Of a DNA stretch of 64,000 nt, positions 10,314 through 24,044 are shown piece by piece (within the stretch, counting starts at the first letter, position 1; each line of letters opens with the position of its first letter). Below the pieces are notes generated by a model. That model ran no database searches and had not been told where the DNA came from. It saw only the letters and a list, made by a program, of their open reading frames with translations. Both the position numbers and the translations under genes were made by a program. Source of the stretch: Nicotiana tabacum (Eukaryota > Streptophyta > Magnoliopsida > Solanales > Solanaceae); assembly GCF_000715075.1 (NCBI RefSeq), contig NC_134094.1:82103120-82167119 (forward strand), in the 5' to 3' direction.

Positions 10314-13300
10314 ATGTCAGGTACGATATTCAATTAATCTGCTTACAAATATCCAAATTCTCAGATCATGATAATTCTCGGAAAATTTGATGAATTTTAG
10401 GAGAAAATGGAGGGAGGATTCGCCGCAGCGGTAGGGCAGCAGTGGTGGTCCTCGGCGACATTGGACGTAGCCCTCGTATGCAATATCACGCTCTTTCCCT
10501 TGCTCGTCAGGTACGCCAAATTCAGAATTTAAAATGCACCTTTTAATACACGCATATACACACATCCGTCCAAATTAATGCATTTTTGGACATTTTTAAC
10601 CTTCTGTTATGAATTAATGTTGAGCATTAACCTCTGAACCTGAGTTTAATAGTTTCTGGCTGCTTGTTACGTTTACGGTGTAATTAGCTACAATAATGAC
10701 CTTTAGCTATAAATTATATGCTATTTAGTTTTCTCTAGTTAATTTTCTTCCATTAGGATCAAATGTGTAGGTAGCTGGAATAATGACCGTATCCGAAGAA
10801 CATTGTGCAGTAGGGTAAAAGTAATTCTTTTCAAACTATATATAAATTTTTGAATCCCCTTGAAATAAATAAAAACATTTAGTGTAGTGGCAAAACTGGT
10901 TCAGAAATACTAGATGTGATATGTACGGATTTTTCGTCTGTCTCTGCCATTGTGGTCCGCTATCTGTTTGATGATCTTGATTAGGTGGTTATTCTTTGAA
11001 ATGGAGCAGAAGAAATGTGTAAAGATGTGAATTTCTTTAGTTGAACGTGTGGTTATTGATTTAAGCTGTATTTATGTTGACCAAGTTCATTTTTGTTGTA
11101 AAAAGAATATCTTTGACATACTCTGGAACTGTCGTTCGTGAGAGTTGTAGAACTCTTCGATGTGTAGACTGATCTTTTTAGTTTTGGACTTCCAATCTTA
11201 TTTATTTGGAGGTTACCGTTGTGCTGTCGCATATGCTTCCATTTATTACTAATGTTATTTAGTATCATGAGCTGAGGGTCTGTCGGAAACAGCCTCTCTC
11301 TGCGTACATTCTACCCTCCCCAGACCCCACTTATGGGATTCTATTGGGTTGTTGTTGTTATTTAGTATCATGGACTGTTGTAATAGAGAATAGTAAAATC
11401 TCTTGTCTGCATTAAGTGATTATATATACAAGTGACCATGAGAAAACTACTTTTTTATTTTTCAAAAATAGTGGTTGATACATCCCGGGCCCTTTACATT
11501 CTTATGTTTATGCTATTACCTCTTGCAGGCTCATCTAGAGGTCGACATTGTTGCATATGGAGGTAAGTGTCATGTAACAACCCAGTTTAAAAGAATGGTT
11601 TTATCTTCATAATGAAGTGGGAAAAGTTAGAGAAGCATTACCAGAGTCTTTCTTAGAGAAATTGAATGATTTTTTTTTTCTCCATTTCACTGTCCTAGAT
11701 AATAGTGTAACATTACTGGCTCTACTTGTTCAATTTTTCTTCAGATTTACTATTCTTCTACCATTGCAATATCAGAACATTTTGAAAAGACGTGAAACCA
11801 ATTTCCAGTCAGTGTGCATAATTTTGTATTGCTTGACATAAGTGCTTGGTTTGATAATCCAGTACAAACACTATATTTTTCCTTGACTTTATTCTGCCTG
11901 GTTGTTCTGATTTTCAGTTCTTAATCTTGAGTAGGTTCGGACCCTCATTCTGCTGTAAAACATCATAATTCTGTTCACATCCATGAAATGGTAATCACTG
12001 GATGGTCTAGCTGTCGTTCTGGAGTGAAAAACTCATGAAAGACATCCTCTTTTGTTGTGTATGAGTTGTTTGACTTCGACTATTTTGCCATCATGCAGAC
12101 ACAGTGGCCATCAAATCCTAGAAGCTTGCCAAAGATACTCCGTCCTTTATTACTCATATTTAAGCCATTGGTCCAGTTTCTTATGCTTCTATGGTATTTG
12201 TGTGTTAAAATTCCGGCACCTGATGTTTTCATAGTTCAGGTGAGCTATGAAGCTGCAAGTAGCTACTTTAATATATCTGCTACAGCTATTAAATATGTAG
12301 ATCAGTTATGTGGCTGTATACATTACATTTAGTGTTTCTTGTGTTAAAAAAAAAAAAGAAAGGAACGAAGCATTTGATATTTGCGAGCCAAGCATTAAGC
12401 TAAAGGCTTGTTCTCTTTCTCAAAGTTAACCAGAACCCTTGTCAGCACTGAGGTTGCATTCTCATTGGTGCTTGAACTGCTGGTTCTTCCTTAGTTTTAT
12501 AACATATTCTATCTGGTGGGTGCTGAGCTTGACTTTTGTTATGATCCACCCAAGTGCTTAAGGCATGTCCAATTTGTAGTCGAGGATTCATCAGGCACAA
12601 AACTCAAGTCCTCACGACCGTTATGTTCAGTGAGATGTTTAGGTCACTTGATTTGGCGTGCTTGAGCTTTAATTGTATCAACTAATACAGCATTTCTCCT
12701 TTTCCAGAATCCACCATCTGTTCCTACACTGGTTGCTGTAAAATTGGCCAGCTGGATTAGACGTTCCGCATTCATTATAGATTGGCATAACTTCGGATAT
12801 ACTCTTCTAGCATTGTCTCTTGGGAGAAATAGTCGTTTTGTCGCTTTGTATCATTGGTAATTTGTTCATCCTCATAAGTTATAAAACTCCTTGTGTTTAG
12901 CATCTGGTTTGTGAACTGTGCAAGTAAAACAAAATTTGGATATTTGGATAGGATTGAAAAGCATTTTGGGAAAGTGGCTAATGGTTCCTTGTGCGTGACG
13001 AAGGCAATGCAACATGAATTGGCTCAAAACTGGGGAATTAGGTAGGCCATTGAGCTACTTGGAATATCTAACATTCTGATTTTCTTTGTTTATGGACTTG
13101 TGCATCATCTTTGTACTTTCTGGATTCCCAGTGCCACTGTTCTGTATGATCAGCCTCCTGAATTTTTTCGACCTGCTTCTTTGGAGGAGAAGCACAAGGT
13201 GAATTACCTAGTCCATAACGTAGCTCCCCTAAGATTATACATACTTTATAATTTAACCTTCAAGTGCCAATTGCAGTTGTTTTGTAGGATTGATAAGAGT

Positions 13301-15803
13301 CTGAGAACGCCTTACAGCCTTCAAGACTGTCTTAGCAATGGTACTGTAATGAGAATTTCCATGTGATGTGTTGTTTCAGATAAAGAATTGATATGAATAT
13401 GGCATGTTTGCAGAGGAAATAACAACGGACAATGACAATCCTAATGTAACTCTATTTACAACTCAGACTGGCTCAGATATTTCCTTGAAGTGGAACAGAC
13501 CAGCGCTCATTGTAAGCAGTACAAGCTGGTCAGTTGTTTGTAAACTTAATTTAACATCCTATTGTGTTCCGACACAGTGAACCTTATATTTCTCTAATCA
13601 CAAATTTTATCCTCATATAACGTGAGCATGACCATTCTTCTTCTATACCTTTTGCCCTAATCTTCATCCTGGTTTTCAGAAATTCAAAACTTGATAGTGG
13701 TGATCTACCATGTTAAGTTGTCTCACATAGTTTGTGGGATGTGGAATTTGTCTCTTACATGGTCTTAAGCAATCCTCACCTCATGAGCTATCTTTTTTGG
13801 TTGAGTTAGGCCCAAGGTCCATGTCTTTACATTCTGCAAACTTTTCTGCAAACTTGAACTCAATCGCTATCGGTTCAGTGTTTCTGAATATCAAGAAATT
13901 ATGGGTCAAAGATGATTGGTCAAAACAAAAATCAAACCCACAATGGAAGAGTTCTGTCTCTTATTTGCACCATGTGCTGGAAAATTCTGTTTCTTAATTG
14001 AACCATGTGGTCATGCTCCTATTTCAAAATGCGAAGGTGGTTAAACAGTTCTAGCTATCGGTGATAGATACATGACATTGTAGTACTGATTTTTAGGACA
14101 CCGGACGAAGATTTTAGCATTCTCCTAGAGGCAGCACTAATGTATGATAGAAGGGTTTCTGCATTACTGAACGAGGATGACTTAAAGAGGGAGGAAGTTC
14201 TCTGGCAGGAAATCAAGGGTGGGAAGCAATACCCTAGGTTATTATTTATAATTACAGGTAACTGCTGATCATGTGTCAAAGAGGGATTTTACTTCTTATT
14301 TTATTGGTTAACTTTAGCCTACATGTTGTTCTCACTCTGGGTTCTTTTGAAGGCAAAGGGCCTGAAAAGGAAAAATATGAACAGAAGATAGCAAAACTCA
14401 ACCTTAAACGTGTAGCATTTCGTACTATGTGGCTGGCGCCAGAGGATTACCCATTACTTCTTGGTACGAGAGCTACCAACCTGTTGTCATCTTCTTGTGT
14501 TCACCTTAAAATTGTCTCAAATCCTTGGTTCCCTTGTATAGGATCAGCTGACCTTGGTGTTTGCTTGCATACTTCCTCTTCAGGGTTGGATCTTCCAATG
14601 AAGGTTTTGTTTCCAAATTCTTATAGAGCACAAGTCAATTTTTTTCCCGTGCTGCTTAAAACTTCTGTAGGCCTTATCATTGTAATTTTCCTTTCAGGTT
14701 GTGGATATGTTTGGCTGTGGATTACCTGTCTGTGCTGTTTCCTACTCCTGGTAAGATGCATGAACACGCGTTCCCCTTTTTCATTTTCAATTCCTATGGC
14801 CTCGACATTTGAAAGTCCTATAAATAATATACCATGAAAAGTTGCATATTAACCTTTCTTCACTGCCCTTTATCAAGTATCAACGAGCTGGTCGAAGTTG
14901 ACAAGAATGGCCTACTCTTCTCTTCATCATCGGAACTGGCTGATCAATTTATGGTAAGCTCCTAAACAGACAAAAAATGACCTTTTATCTCCTCCTCCTT
15001 GTTCTTTTATGTTAGCCTTACATTGTAGATTTTATTAGATTCAGTGATTCGCAAGATATTGCCACAGCAAAGCCCCCAGGGCTTTGGTCTAGTGGTAAGA
15101 GCGCAACATGTGATGTGTGGTTAGGCGCACGTCAGGGGTTCGAACCCTGCTGCAGACAGAAGCCTGGTATTTAAGTGGAGAAGGGTAGAGGGGGGCCCAT
15201 TATAGTTTCGAACCTCGCGCCACTGGCCCTCGAGATTTCTCGGTTATAAAAAAAGATATTGCCACAGCAAACATTATCAAGTATCAATCCCCTCAAATGG
15301 TTTATGCTTCATACTTGCATGTCTGGATTTGTTATATATCTTATTCTAGAATTAGCAGTTCCTGGAGTTAACCAGTAAGCTTACTTCCTGAGAATATTCT
15401 ATCTTATTTGCTGAAGTGTGAAAACCTGTGCAGATGCTGTTTAAGGGATTCCCAGGTGAATGTGATGAGTTGAAGTCGCTGAGACAGGGAGTATTGGCAA
15501 GCAGATCTTCTGTTAATTGGGCTACAGAGTGGGAAGAAAATGCCAAACCCTTAATATCCAAGGCAAGTATATTTTTGCATACGCTTTTTGCGTCTCGATG
15601 GTCTTGTTCATTGTGTTGCAAATGGCATTTAGATATCATGTATTTAGATGGCATTTAGATATCATGTATTTAGATGGCATCTAAACACACCATGCATTAT
15701 TCAGATATAACTGAACTCTAACGAAAAAAATGATCTAGTTGTGCACTACTCTTTAACTGTCTGGTATTTAATTATGCAGGTTATCTTTGAGAATTCGAGC
15801 TGA
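10314..15803 (+). CDS. TUN: TURAN/ALG1-type beta-1,4-mannosyltransferase, 17 exons
   Basis: Homologue of Arabidopsis TURAN and yeast/human ALG1, the ER enzyme that adds the first mannose to dolichol-linked chitobiose in N-glycan assembly. Exons: 10314-10320, 10401-10510, 11529-11562, 11935-11990, 12099-12239, 12708-12856, 12952-13041, 13132-13198, 13277-13340, 13414-13528, 14097-14257, 14353-14463, 14542-14603, 14698-14750, 14878-14953, 15434-15562, 15780-15803. They sum to 1449 nt, or 482 residues plus stop. The N-terminus has [19 protein letters not shown] (residues about 17-35). Residues about 80-105 are hydrophobic, a likely membrane segment. DWHNFGY is at about 140, and the C-terminal donor-site region has [17 protein letters not shown] and [18 protein letters not shown]. 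The first exon encodes only two full codons. The last intron begins with GC rather than GT. SINEs sit in introns 2 and 15. Confidence 0.93.
11270..11356 (+). mobile_element. 5'-truncated TS SINE in intron 2 of the TURAN-like gene
   Basis: Only the 3' part of a TS SINE remains ('gggtctgtcggaaacagcc' to the TTG tail), with an internal deletion relative to the copy at 8944-9141. A perfect 16 bp duplication flanks it (11254-11269 and 11357-11372, GTTATTTAGTATCATG). The element was therefore short when it integrated. Confidence 0.87.
15072..15252 (+). mobile_element. tRNA-derived SINE in intron 15 of the TURAN-like gene
   Basis: A-box-like 'tggtctagtggtaagagc' at about 15092 and B-box-like 'ggttcgaaccctg' at about 15137 form a tRNA-like head, and the element ends in a short A run. 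A perfect 19 bp target duplication flanks it (15053-15071 and 15253-15271, AAGATATTGCCACAGCAAA). The body differs from the TS family, so it is a second Solanaceae SINE family. It is not a functional tRNA gene. Confidence 0.9.
15622..15684 (+). repeat. 26 bp tandem repeat in the last intron
   Basis: 'atggcatttagatatcatg' starts at 15622 and 15648, and a third partial copy starts at 15674. It lies inside the GC-AG intron 15563-15779. Confidence 0.85.
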
Positions 15804-17194
15804 TTTTAAAGTGAAATTTCAGAACTCCAATGTCTATTATCCCGTGTATCTGAAGGATTTTGGAAATTATACACTCAGCGTCATGCTGCGCCGAGCAAAA
15901 GAGGGTCCCTGCTACCCCACCCCCTCCCAGGCTCCACAGAGCAACCAATTTTTGTGGCGCTATTAGGATCATTAGTCACATATTTCTGTTTTGGTTTTGT
16001 CAGAACTGTATTTGTACAGCTGTAGAAGTGGCCATGATACACTTGAGGTTACTTGCCTTTACCTCTCTTTTTTCTTCTTCTAAGTAGTTTAACATCGTTG
16101 TTTGAAAAAAATATAGGTATTAGGGCAAACGGGCCTGCAATTTTGACTGGTAAATAGGGTGGCGCAGGCAGTGAAATTTCATTTTTATTTTTACAAATTA
16201 CTGCTTTTCTTGAAAGAACAGAAAACAGCAAAACATTTAATGTAAACTAATAATAGATCAATTGGCCAAGTAGAGTTAATAGCTGAAAGATTGTGAATGG
16301 TCTTTTGTGAACTATTCTGTAAGCTGACATCGCCCATCATTATTCTTTCCTCCTTATCCTGAAAACGTGGCTATGAATGGTCATTTATCCAGCAACATAT
16401 TCCAGAATGCATTTTGTGTCCCAGAACGATCATTTATCCCAGAATACATTTTCTGTGTTCTTTGGGGGGGAAAAAGGAAGAGAAATAGTGTTTGTGTATC
16501 TCTAAGCTTTTAGCGGCACAATGAAAGCTGTTATACAAGATAGGCACATTAACAACTTTAGTCCTTGTTGCTATTATTGCTGTGTCTAAATACAAACAAT
16601 TAATATATCTAAATAACATTTCCGGAAAATAATATAATAAATGATGTAACAAACAGATTATTAAAATAGGTTTATTTGAAATAAAGAAGCTCTACGAAAA
16701 TGTTACGCGATAGGAGGAAGCTCTATAACAAGCTTAAGACTAGCAATAATATGTAAGGGTGAATGTTGACATATTCATAAAAAGGAGTATTAGAGAACGA
16801 GAAATGTTAAATAAATATTAGACAAAATTACTAATAATCACATTCCCGGGACGGTTTAAGTAGCATATACATAAAGGATAAAATAAGAGAAACTTGCTTG
16901 AGATAATTTAGTTATGTTTACTTAGACCTCTAAATGCACTGATTTATAAATGGGAAACAATTGTCATTGAAAATATAAAAAAGACGAAATAAACCTAAAA
17001 ATTGCGTTGGGAGAACTCTTTAACCTATCGTAATTCAATTATACTTTGCAAAATATGGAATGCAGCCGAAGCATACGATCCGCATAGGCAATATCAACTT
17101 ATATCAAGTTTCGGTGTCTAATTGAAATCTTTGAAAGACTTGTACTTGTCCAATAGCTACGCAATATCTTTTCTTTCAAAGCCCTATTATAGAG
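15804..17194. other. 3' flank of the TURAN-like gene and intergenic DNA
   Basis: No gene found. Open frames here are short, lack recognisable protein similarity and sit in AT-rich sequence. Confidence 0.6.
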
Positions 17195-18130
17195 AATTTT
17201 ACCTTCCTATACACTATTTGAAATCTTATTACCCTCCATGCTCAAGTTTCAATTTAATTACATAGGCATATACAATTTATCAATTATATACATTTTAAGA
17301 ATTTAATGAAAATCAATTAACTCCTAAAATCTCTCTAACGTACATATCCCACTCCCCCACGTTTCTCTCTCCATACCCCCCTCCCCCCCACGATTCTGTA
17401 GTCTCTCCCTCCATTAACGCTCCCTTCCATTTTTCTTCAAAAATCTTTTATAATCTCTCTCAATCTTTCTTTATTCTCTCTCTAAATCCTACAAAAATAG
17501 TAGCAGCTTAAATTTTTCCTTCCCTTACAATGAAGAAGAAAGGAGTTCCGAAGAATAACCCTAAAAAAGCTAATGTTGGTGATATTCTTACTTTTGATTT
17601 GGGTGTTTTCTCACAGAATTCACCCAAAAAAGTAGTGAAATCGGCACATGCAAAACTAGGGACAAAGTCCAACCTTTCCCCTCGTGAAGCTAGGGCAGAA
17701 GCTCGAACAAAACTCAAGCATGACAGGGATGCTGGTGAAGCTTCGACATCTGCTAAATCAGTAAAGAGGAAGGGCAAAAAAATTGCTCGTAATGATGATT
17801 TCGTCGAATAAGTTATCCCCAAACCTGCAAAAAAAGAATCAAAGTTTTTCCTACTGTCAAACCTTCAACAAAGAAGAAGGTTCAAAAATCACCTAAAACT
17901 ATACCCAACAGTCATTGGAGAAGGTAAAATTTTAGTAGTTATAATTTTTTTTATTTTTAAGTTACAAAACTTGTTCTCATTCTCATGACCACACACACAC
18001 ACACTACATATTTTTTATTTTTTTGTATTTGTAGAAATTTTGTCTACATTGTGTATATTTGTTGTTGGTTATCAACTTTTCTATATTTTCCTCGAAATTG
18101 TAGGTTTCTTGTATATTATTCGAAAATATT

Positions 18131-18820
18131 TTATTACGGAATGTACTACATAATTTAGTTGGTTTTATTATTTATTATTTGCTCTATTTTGTAGATGTTA
18201 GTTTCATTTTCTGTAAATAAATTATATATATTATGTGTAGTTGTTACTTTCTAAATTCTTGCTCTAAACATACTTTTATCAGTGCATTTGTAACTTCAAT
18301 ATAGTCAGTTGTTATATATATTTAATAATTTTATAACTTACTTGTATGCAATGTATTAATGTCTTTCTGACTGTAGCTAAATTGAAGTAGAATTGTATTT
18401 TTTTTTTTTTTTTGGTTTTCAAACAAGTTTTATTAACTTACTATTTCTTTTGGTGCAGAATCGAACATTTAGAGCCTATTATTCGAAATCATGTTGTTAG
18501 GGGATGCACTACTTGATTTAGTTGGTTTTATTGGTTATTAGTTGCTCTATTTGTAGATGTTAGCTTTATTTTCTGTTAACAAATTGCATATGTTATGTCT
18601 TGTTGTTACTTTCTAATTTCTTACTCTAAACATAATTTGTAGCTTCAATGTAGTCAGTTGTTATATATGTTTCCTAATTTTGTAACTTACTTGTATGTAA
18701 GGTATTTATGTCTTTCTGATTATAGCTAAATTATAGTAGAATTGTATATATTTTATTTTTTTGTCTTCAAACAAGTTTTATTAACTTACTGTTTCATTTG
18801 GTGCTGAATCAAATATTTTT
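18131..18820 (+). repeat. Tandem duplication of about 360 bp
   Basis: Two diverged copies (about 18131-18480 and 18492-18820) share lines such as 'ttagttggttttatt', 'gtagatgttag' and 'tttggtgc(a/t)gaatc'. The duplication lies in noncoding sequence between the N-terminal and DUF1985 parts of the Ulp1-like gene. Confidence 0.75.
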
Positions 18821-20788
18821 TGCCCCACATGATGTTGATTATGGTATCACTAGGTTTCAGATATTATCCGACCCCTGTTGTTCCTGGCCAAATCAATGTG
18901 TTATTTTCTGAAAATGGGTTAAAGTTATTTAAGAAGGCATGTTTTGGGCATTTTCTTTCCCTGCCCAAAATATGTATCCAAAATCAGGCAATTCACCTTC
19001 TCATGAAGTATGAATTGAACGCATTCGGTTCTGATTTTTTTACAGCATAGATAAAGGGTGAGAGACTGAACTTTGGGTTGAAGGAGTTTGCCCTTATCAC
19101 TGGCCTTAGATGTTTTACAGAAGTAACAGACTTTGGTTATACAACTAAGTATGACAGTAAAATAATGAGAAGCTATTTTCCGAACAAGGAAAAAGTTGAG
19201 AAGTCATACTTGAAACAAATTGTAACCACTCGTAGTTGGGTAAATGATGAGGATGCAGTCAAGCTGTGTATTCTCTATCTGATAGAATTCTTCATCTGTC
19301 CTTCAGAGAAATATAATGGTTTGATAGACCATTTTAGATTCTACTTGGTGGACTCGGGGTAGTATGAGAATTTCGCATGGGCTATCGAAGCTTATACACA
19401 ATTGTTTCAGTTCGTTAGGCACAAGCTCAACCCTTCTGTGTATTTTTATCTCATTCGAGATTTTGCACTCGCTATGCAAATATGGTTGTATGAGTGTTGC
19501 TCTACAGTCAACACTGATATAGCTGCAATGGTTGGTAATTCGATTCCCCGCATACTTAACTGGACAGCTAGTAAGGACAAGATATGGATATCTGCATTGA
19601 AAAATAGAATGATCAAACCATCATGGATTAAGGTAAATATTTTTCACTTCTATACAAATAATTTAATACAAATTATCTACACATTTAATACATATTATGA
19701 CTAGGTCCCTCACTTTTTTTTCACTCAGTTCACCAACATGCTTGAAGCCCAGAAGAGCTTTCAAGAATGAATTTGCCAGACAAAGTTGAATACATCCTTG
19801 AAGAAGCTGAAACAAAGTCAGATCATCCGACAGATGCTCCATCTCCATTTCCATCTGGACATAAGCAGGCAATGTGAATAGATGACAAGAAAGATATTGT
19901 GAAACAACTAAAAAAATTAAGAAAAGATGTTGATAAGGTAACCTATTAAGATAATCCTTGCTGGTTTCTTTAATTTATGTTATGCAAATTATTTCTTTAA
20001 CTCTTTCTATTTTAATACGTAGGTCGGTTCAGACCTTGGAACCTTCAAGAAAGAGGTATACCTAATTCTTGATTTTTAGTCTTCTTTATATATACATATA
20101 TAAGCCTCTAATTGTAAGATACATTATAATAATTTTTTGTTCTTTAGGTCTCTAATTCTCAGATATATTATAACAATTTTTTGTTCTTTAGGTTTTTCAA
20201 GAACTAGGTAGCATTCGATTGCTACTCAATGATTCCATCAAGTCTGTATTACAGGCAATTGATGCTAAGGTTTCATTCGAAATATATTCATTTTGGACAA
20301 TAATTTTTACCATATTTATGTGTATAATAATATTCATAAAGTACACAGCCTAACAAATTCCCAATGCAGTTTACTGGTAGTTCTATGAAAAATAGTGAGC
20401 ATTACAAAGAAAAGAACAAACAACATAATGCGGGTAGTAGTGCTAAACCAGTGTTGACCAGCAGTAGTAAAACAAGTTTTTTTTAACAATTATAACACTA
20501 TTTGATGATAACTAATCTATATTATATTTACATTATATCTACAATATATCAACATATAGCCTATATTATCAACAAATAATCTGCATTATATTTTCAATTA
20601 TTCTTTTAGATATAGGGCACATGTCTGACATTTAAAATGAGGAGAATGTTCCTGTGGGTGTTGACTTATCTTCCCAATTTTAAGGGGCATTGGAAGAAGA
20701 AACTGCAGGTATCAGTTAGTACATTTTATCTACATATTGCACAATACATATTACATCAGAGCTACAGGACAGTATTTAAACAAAATAA

Positions 20789-21032
20789 CTACAATTTATC
20801 TACAGTGTAATTTTTGTTTATTACAAATGATCTACACTTTTATTAAGTTGAACACATTTTGTAGTTACAGAGAAGGAAACAGTGCATGTGGACTCTCCAA
20901 AATAAATTAACTACAATTTATCTACAATGTAGTTTATGTTTATTACAAATGATCTACAATTTTATTAAGTTGTACACGTTTTGTAGTTACAGAGAAGGAA
21001 ACAATGCATGTGGACTTTCCAAATCAGGATGC
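20789..21032 (+). repeat. 122 bp tandem duplication
   Basis: The block starting 'ctacaatttatctac' at 20789 recurs at 20911 and again includes 'agagaaggaaaca' and 'gcatgtggact'. Two adjacent copies, in the MULE pseudogene region. Confidence 0.85.
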
Positions 21033-22274
21033 AAAACTTCGCATACAAGGAGGGCATTTAAATGAGGAGAAAGAGACTATGCCTTTGCAATTTCCCATTT
21101 AACAAGCTTTCATATAAGTTTCATTTTCCCAAAAGAACTAATGCAACCAACATACAATATTGTTCTTTTGTTTTAAATATTGTAGGTGAATTAGCCGACT
21201 ACATCAATGTAGGTGATTCGGATAATGACTTCAGGTCTAGAAAAAGGGCAGTAACACTTGATGATTTTGAGCTTCGAGAGAACTTCTCACAGATTGTTAA
21301 GTTCGGAGAGGTAAATGAAGATGAAATAACCCCTGTGCATCAGGGAAGATGTCACGACCCAAAATCTCACCACAGGCGTCGTAATGACACATAGTCTCTA
21401 AGACTAGGTAAGCCGATTTCTATTATATTTTAAAGCTATTTTTTTTGAATTAAATCTAACAGCGAAAATAATTACAATACACAACCTCCCAAGACTGGTA
21501 GTACTGAGTCACGAACTCTAACTGAATACATGGAATGATCACAAGGACAGAATATACAATACTGTTTGATTACAAATTAACAGTATAATAAAATGAAAAG
21601 GCTCCAAGAGACTGCGACGGCCAAGCAGCTCTACCTTGAATCCTTATGATCGCGCTTTAACTCTGCTCAAGTCTGATATCTTCAATACCTGGCTCTGCAC
21701 AAAAATGTGCAGAAGTATAGTATGAGTACACCATGGTCGGTACCCAGTAAGTATCAAGACTAACCTCAATGGAGTAGAGACGAGGTACAATCAAGACACT
21801 CACTAATCTAATAACCTGTGCAATATAATATACAAAATAATAGGAAAAAAATAACAATAGGACAACATGGAACAACCAGTGATATGCACAGTAGACAACA
21901 AGAATACCATTAATATTACTCAACTATTAATAAACACAAGTACACCCAATTAAATCAAGTCCTTCAAATAAATGTCTTTCACATATAATTCTTCCAGATA
22001 ACTCTTTTCAAATATAATTTTCTCAAATAATTATTTTTCAAATATAATTCTTTCAATAAATCTTTTCAAATATAATTTCCTCAAATAAATATCTTTCAAA
22101 TAAAATTCTTTCGTATAATACTTTCTAAGTAAAAATCCTTTCAAATAAATATTTTGAATACAATTCTTTCAATTAAAAAGTTACCATGTGACACCTCATT
22201 TCATAATCATAAAAATACGAGTCTCAACCCTTTTTTATATTTTTCGTAAACACGGGTCTCAACCCATTTTTATA

Positions 22275-22500
22275 TTTTTACGGCACCTAGTGCCCATAAT
22301 TAAATCATCATATTTTTTCCAACACCTCGTGCCCTCATTTCATATCACAACTGCACGGACAATTCACGTGCCAATTATCATTATCATTTCATCACAGCAC
22401 CTCGTGCCCACATTTCATATCACAACTGCACGGACAATTCACGTGCCAAATATTCTCATTATTTACTCACGGCACCTCGTGCCCACATTTCATTTTTATA
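22275..22500. repeat. 74-76 bp tandem repeat in the solo LTR
   Basis: 'gcacctcgtgccc' and its neighbour 'ctgcacggacaattcacgtg' repeat about three to four times (starts near 22282, 22321, 22397, 22471). The words are themselves near-palindromic. Confidence 0.75.
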
Positions 22501-22675
22501 ATCCGCCTGACAATAGCCACGGGCTCTCAGTTTCAACATAAATCAGATTGTTATCAATTTACCAATAACAAGACAAGTTGCACACGGTATAGAAATAAAC
22601 ACAAGAAAATCACAACATCACATGAAAATTATCAACACCACAACCCCATATCATCACATATCGTCCCTGACAATA

Positions 22676-22900
22676 GCCACCCTTATCGCTCCTATTGCCA
22701 CCCTTATCACTCCTATAGCCACCCTTATCGCTCCACCCAGACAATATCAATAGCCACCCTTATCGCTCCTATTGCCACTCTTATCGCTCCTATAGCCACC
22801 CTTATCGCTCCGCCCAGACAATATTCCAACAAACACAACAACAGTGAAATGCCACCCTTATACCCACATAATATCAACGGTGAAATGCCACCCTTATCTC
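22676..22900. repeat. Short tandem array 'gccacccttatcgctcctat'
   Basis: A roughly 20-22 bp unit repeats about eight times with point changes and short interruptions. It belongs to the LTR and does not code for protein. Confidence 0.8.
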
Positions 22901-24044
22901 CCCAAAATAGTAACTCACACAACACAACAATTTACACGGAAAATTAACACGACAATATAATAAAATCAATTCATATCACAATTTGCCCAATAGCCACAAC
23001 CAAATTCCAAAGATATAACAAAATCAATTAATTTCACAACAAATAGCCCAAGGCTCCACACAATGTATATAACACCCAAAACAATCAATAGAGATATAAA
23101 TTACTCAGCATAAAGCAAAACCTTTATTAATACAAATTTAGATAATTATATTAACACTTATTCTTAAGCTCGCTTAAATTAATTATTTGCATAAGAAGAT
23201 TCATATTGGAATTAATTTCCAAGAAATATTAAACCAACAATACTCACGAAATTTCATAAATATTTCAAGTAATAATCACATCAAATTATCATATAAAAAC
23301 AAATTCAACAATAAGGATTTAGGTATGGCAAACAAATGATTTAATAATTTTTCATAATTTTCCAATTTACTACGCAATAATGCCTAAGACTTTATTTCAA
23401 TGAATTTTGCACGTATAAGCCCGAATACGTACTCGTCACCTCGCGTACACGGCTTTTCACATTTCACAAATGGCACATAAGACTCAATGCCTAAGGGGTA
23501 ATTCCCCCACTCGAGGTTAAGCAAGACACTTACCTTTTTGAAGTTAGGCCGATATTCCAAAATAGCTTTCTTGCTTGAATTGGCCTCCGGACAGCTTAAA
23601 TCTATCCAAATTAATTGTATAACTTTATTAAAATTCATCGGAAATAATTTCGGATAATAATACGTCGACTTAAAATTTTATTCCAAAAACATCAACAAAA
23701 GTCAACGCGGGGGCCCGCCCCTCGGAACCCGACATAATTTCATGAAATCCGAATATCCATTCCGATACGAGTTCAACCATACCAATTTTATCGAATTCCA
23801 ATAACAACTCGACCTCCAAATTTTAAACTTTCGTTTTTGGAAGATTTTGTAAAAATCTTGATTTCTTCCATTTAAAAAAACGATGAATATAATCATAGAT
23901 TCATGAAATATAATCACTTTAGGATATAGAACACTTATCCAAGTCAAAGTCTTAAAGAACTCCTCCAAAATCGCCCAAACACCGAGCTGCAAAATCTCAA
24001 TCGAAAAATGGCGAAATGACCATTTTTGGTCCTTAACATTCTGC

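Noticed and set aside
15092..15160. tRNA-like sequence
   Set aside because: It has A and B boxes but is the head of a SINE with a 19 bp TSD and a longer body, so it is not a functional tRNA gene.
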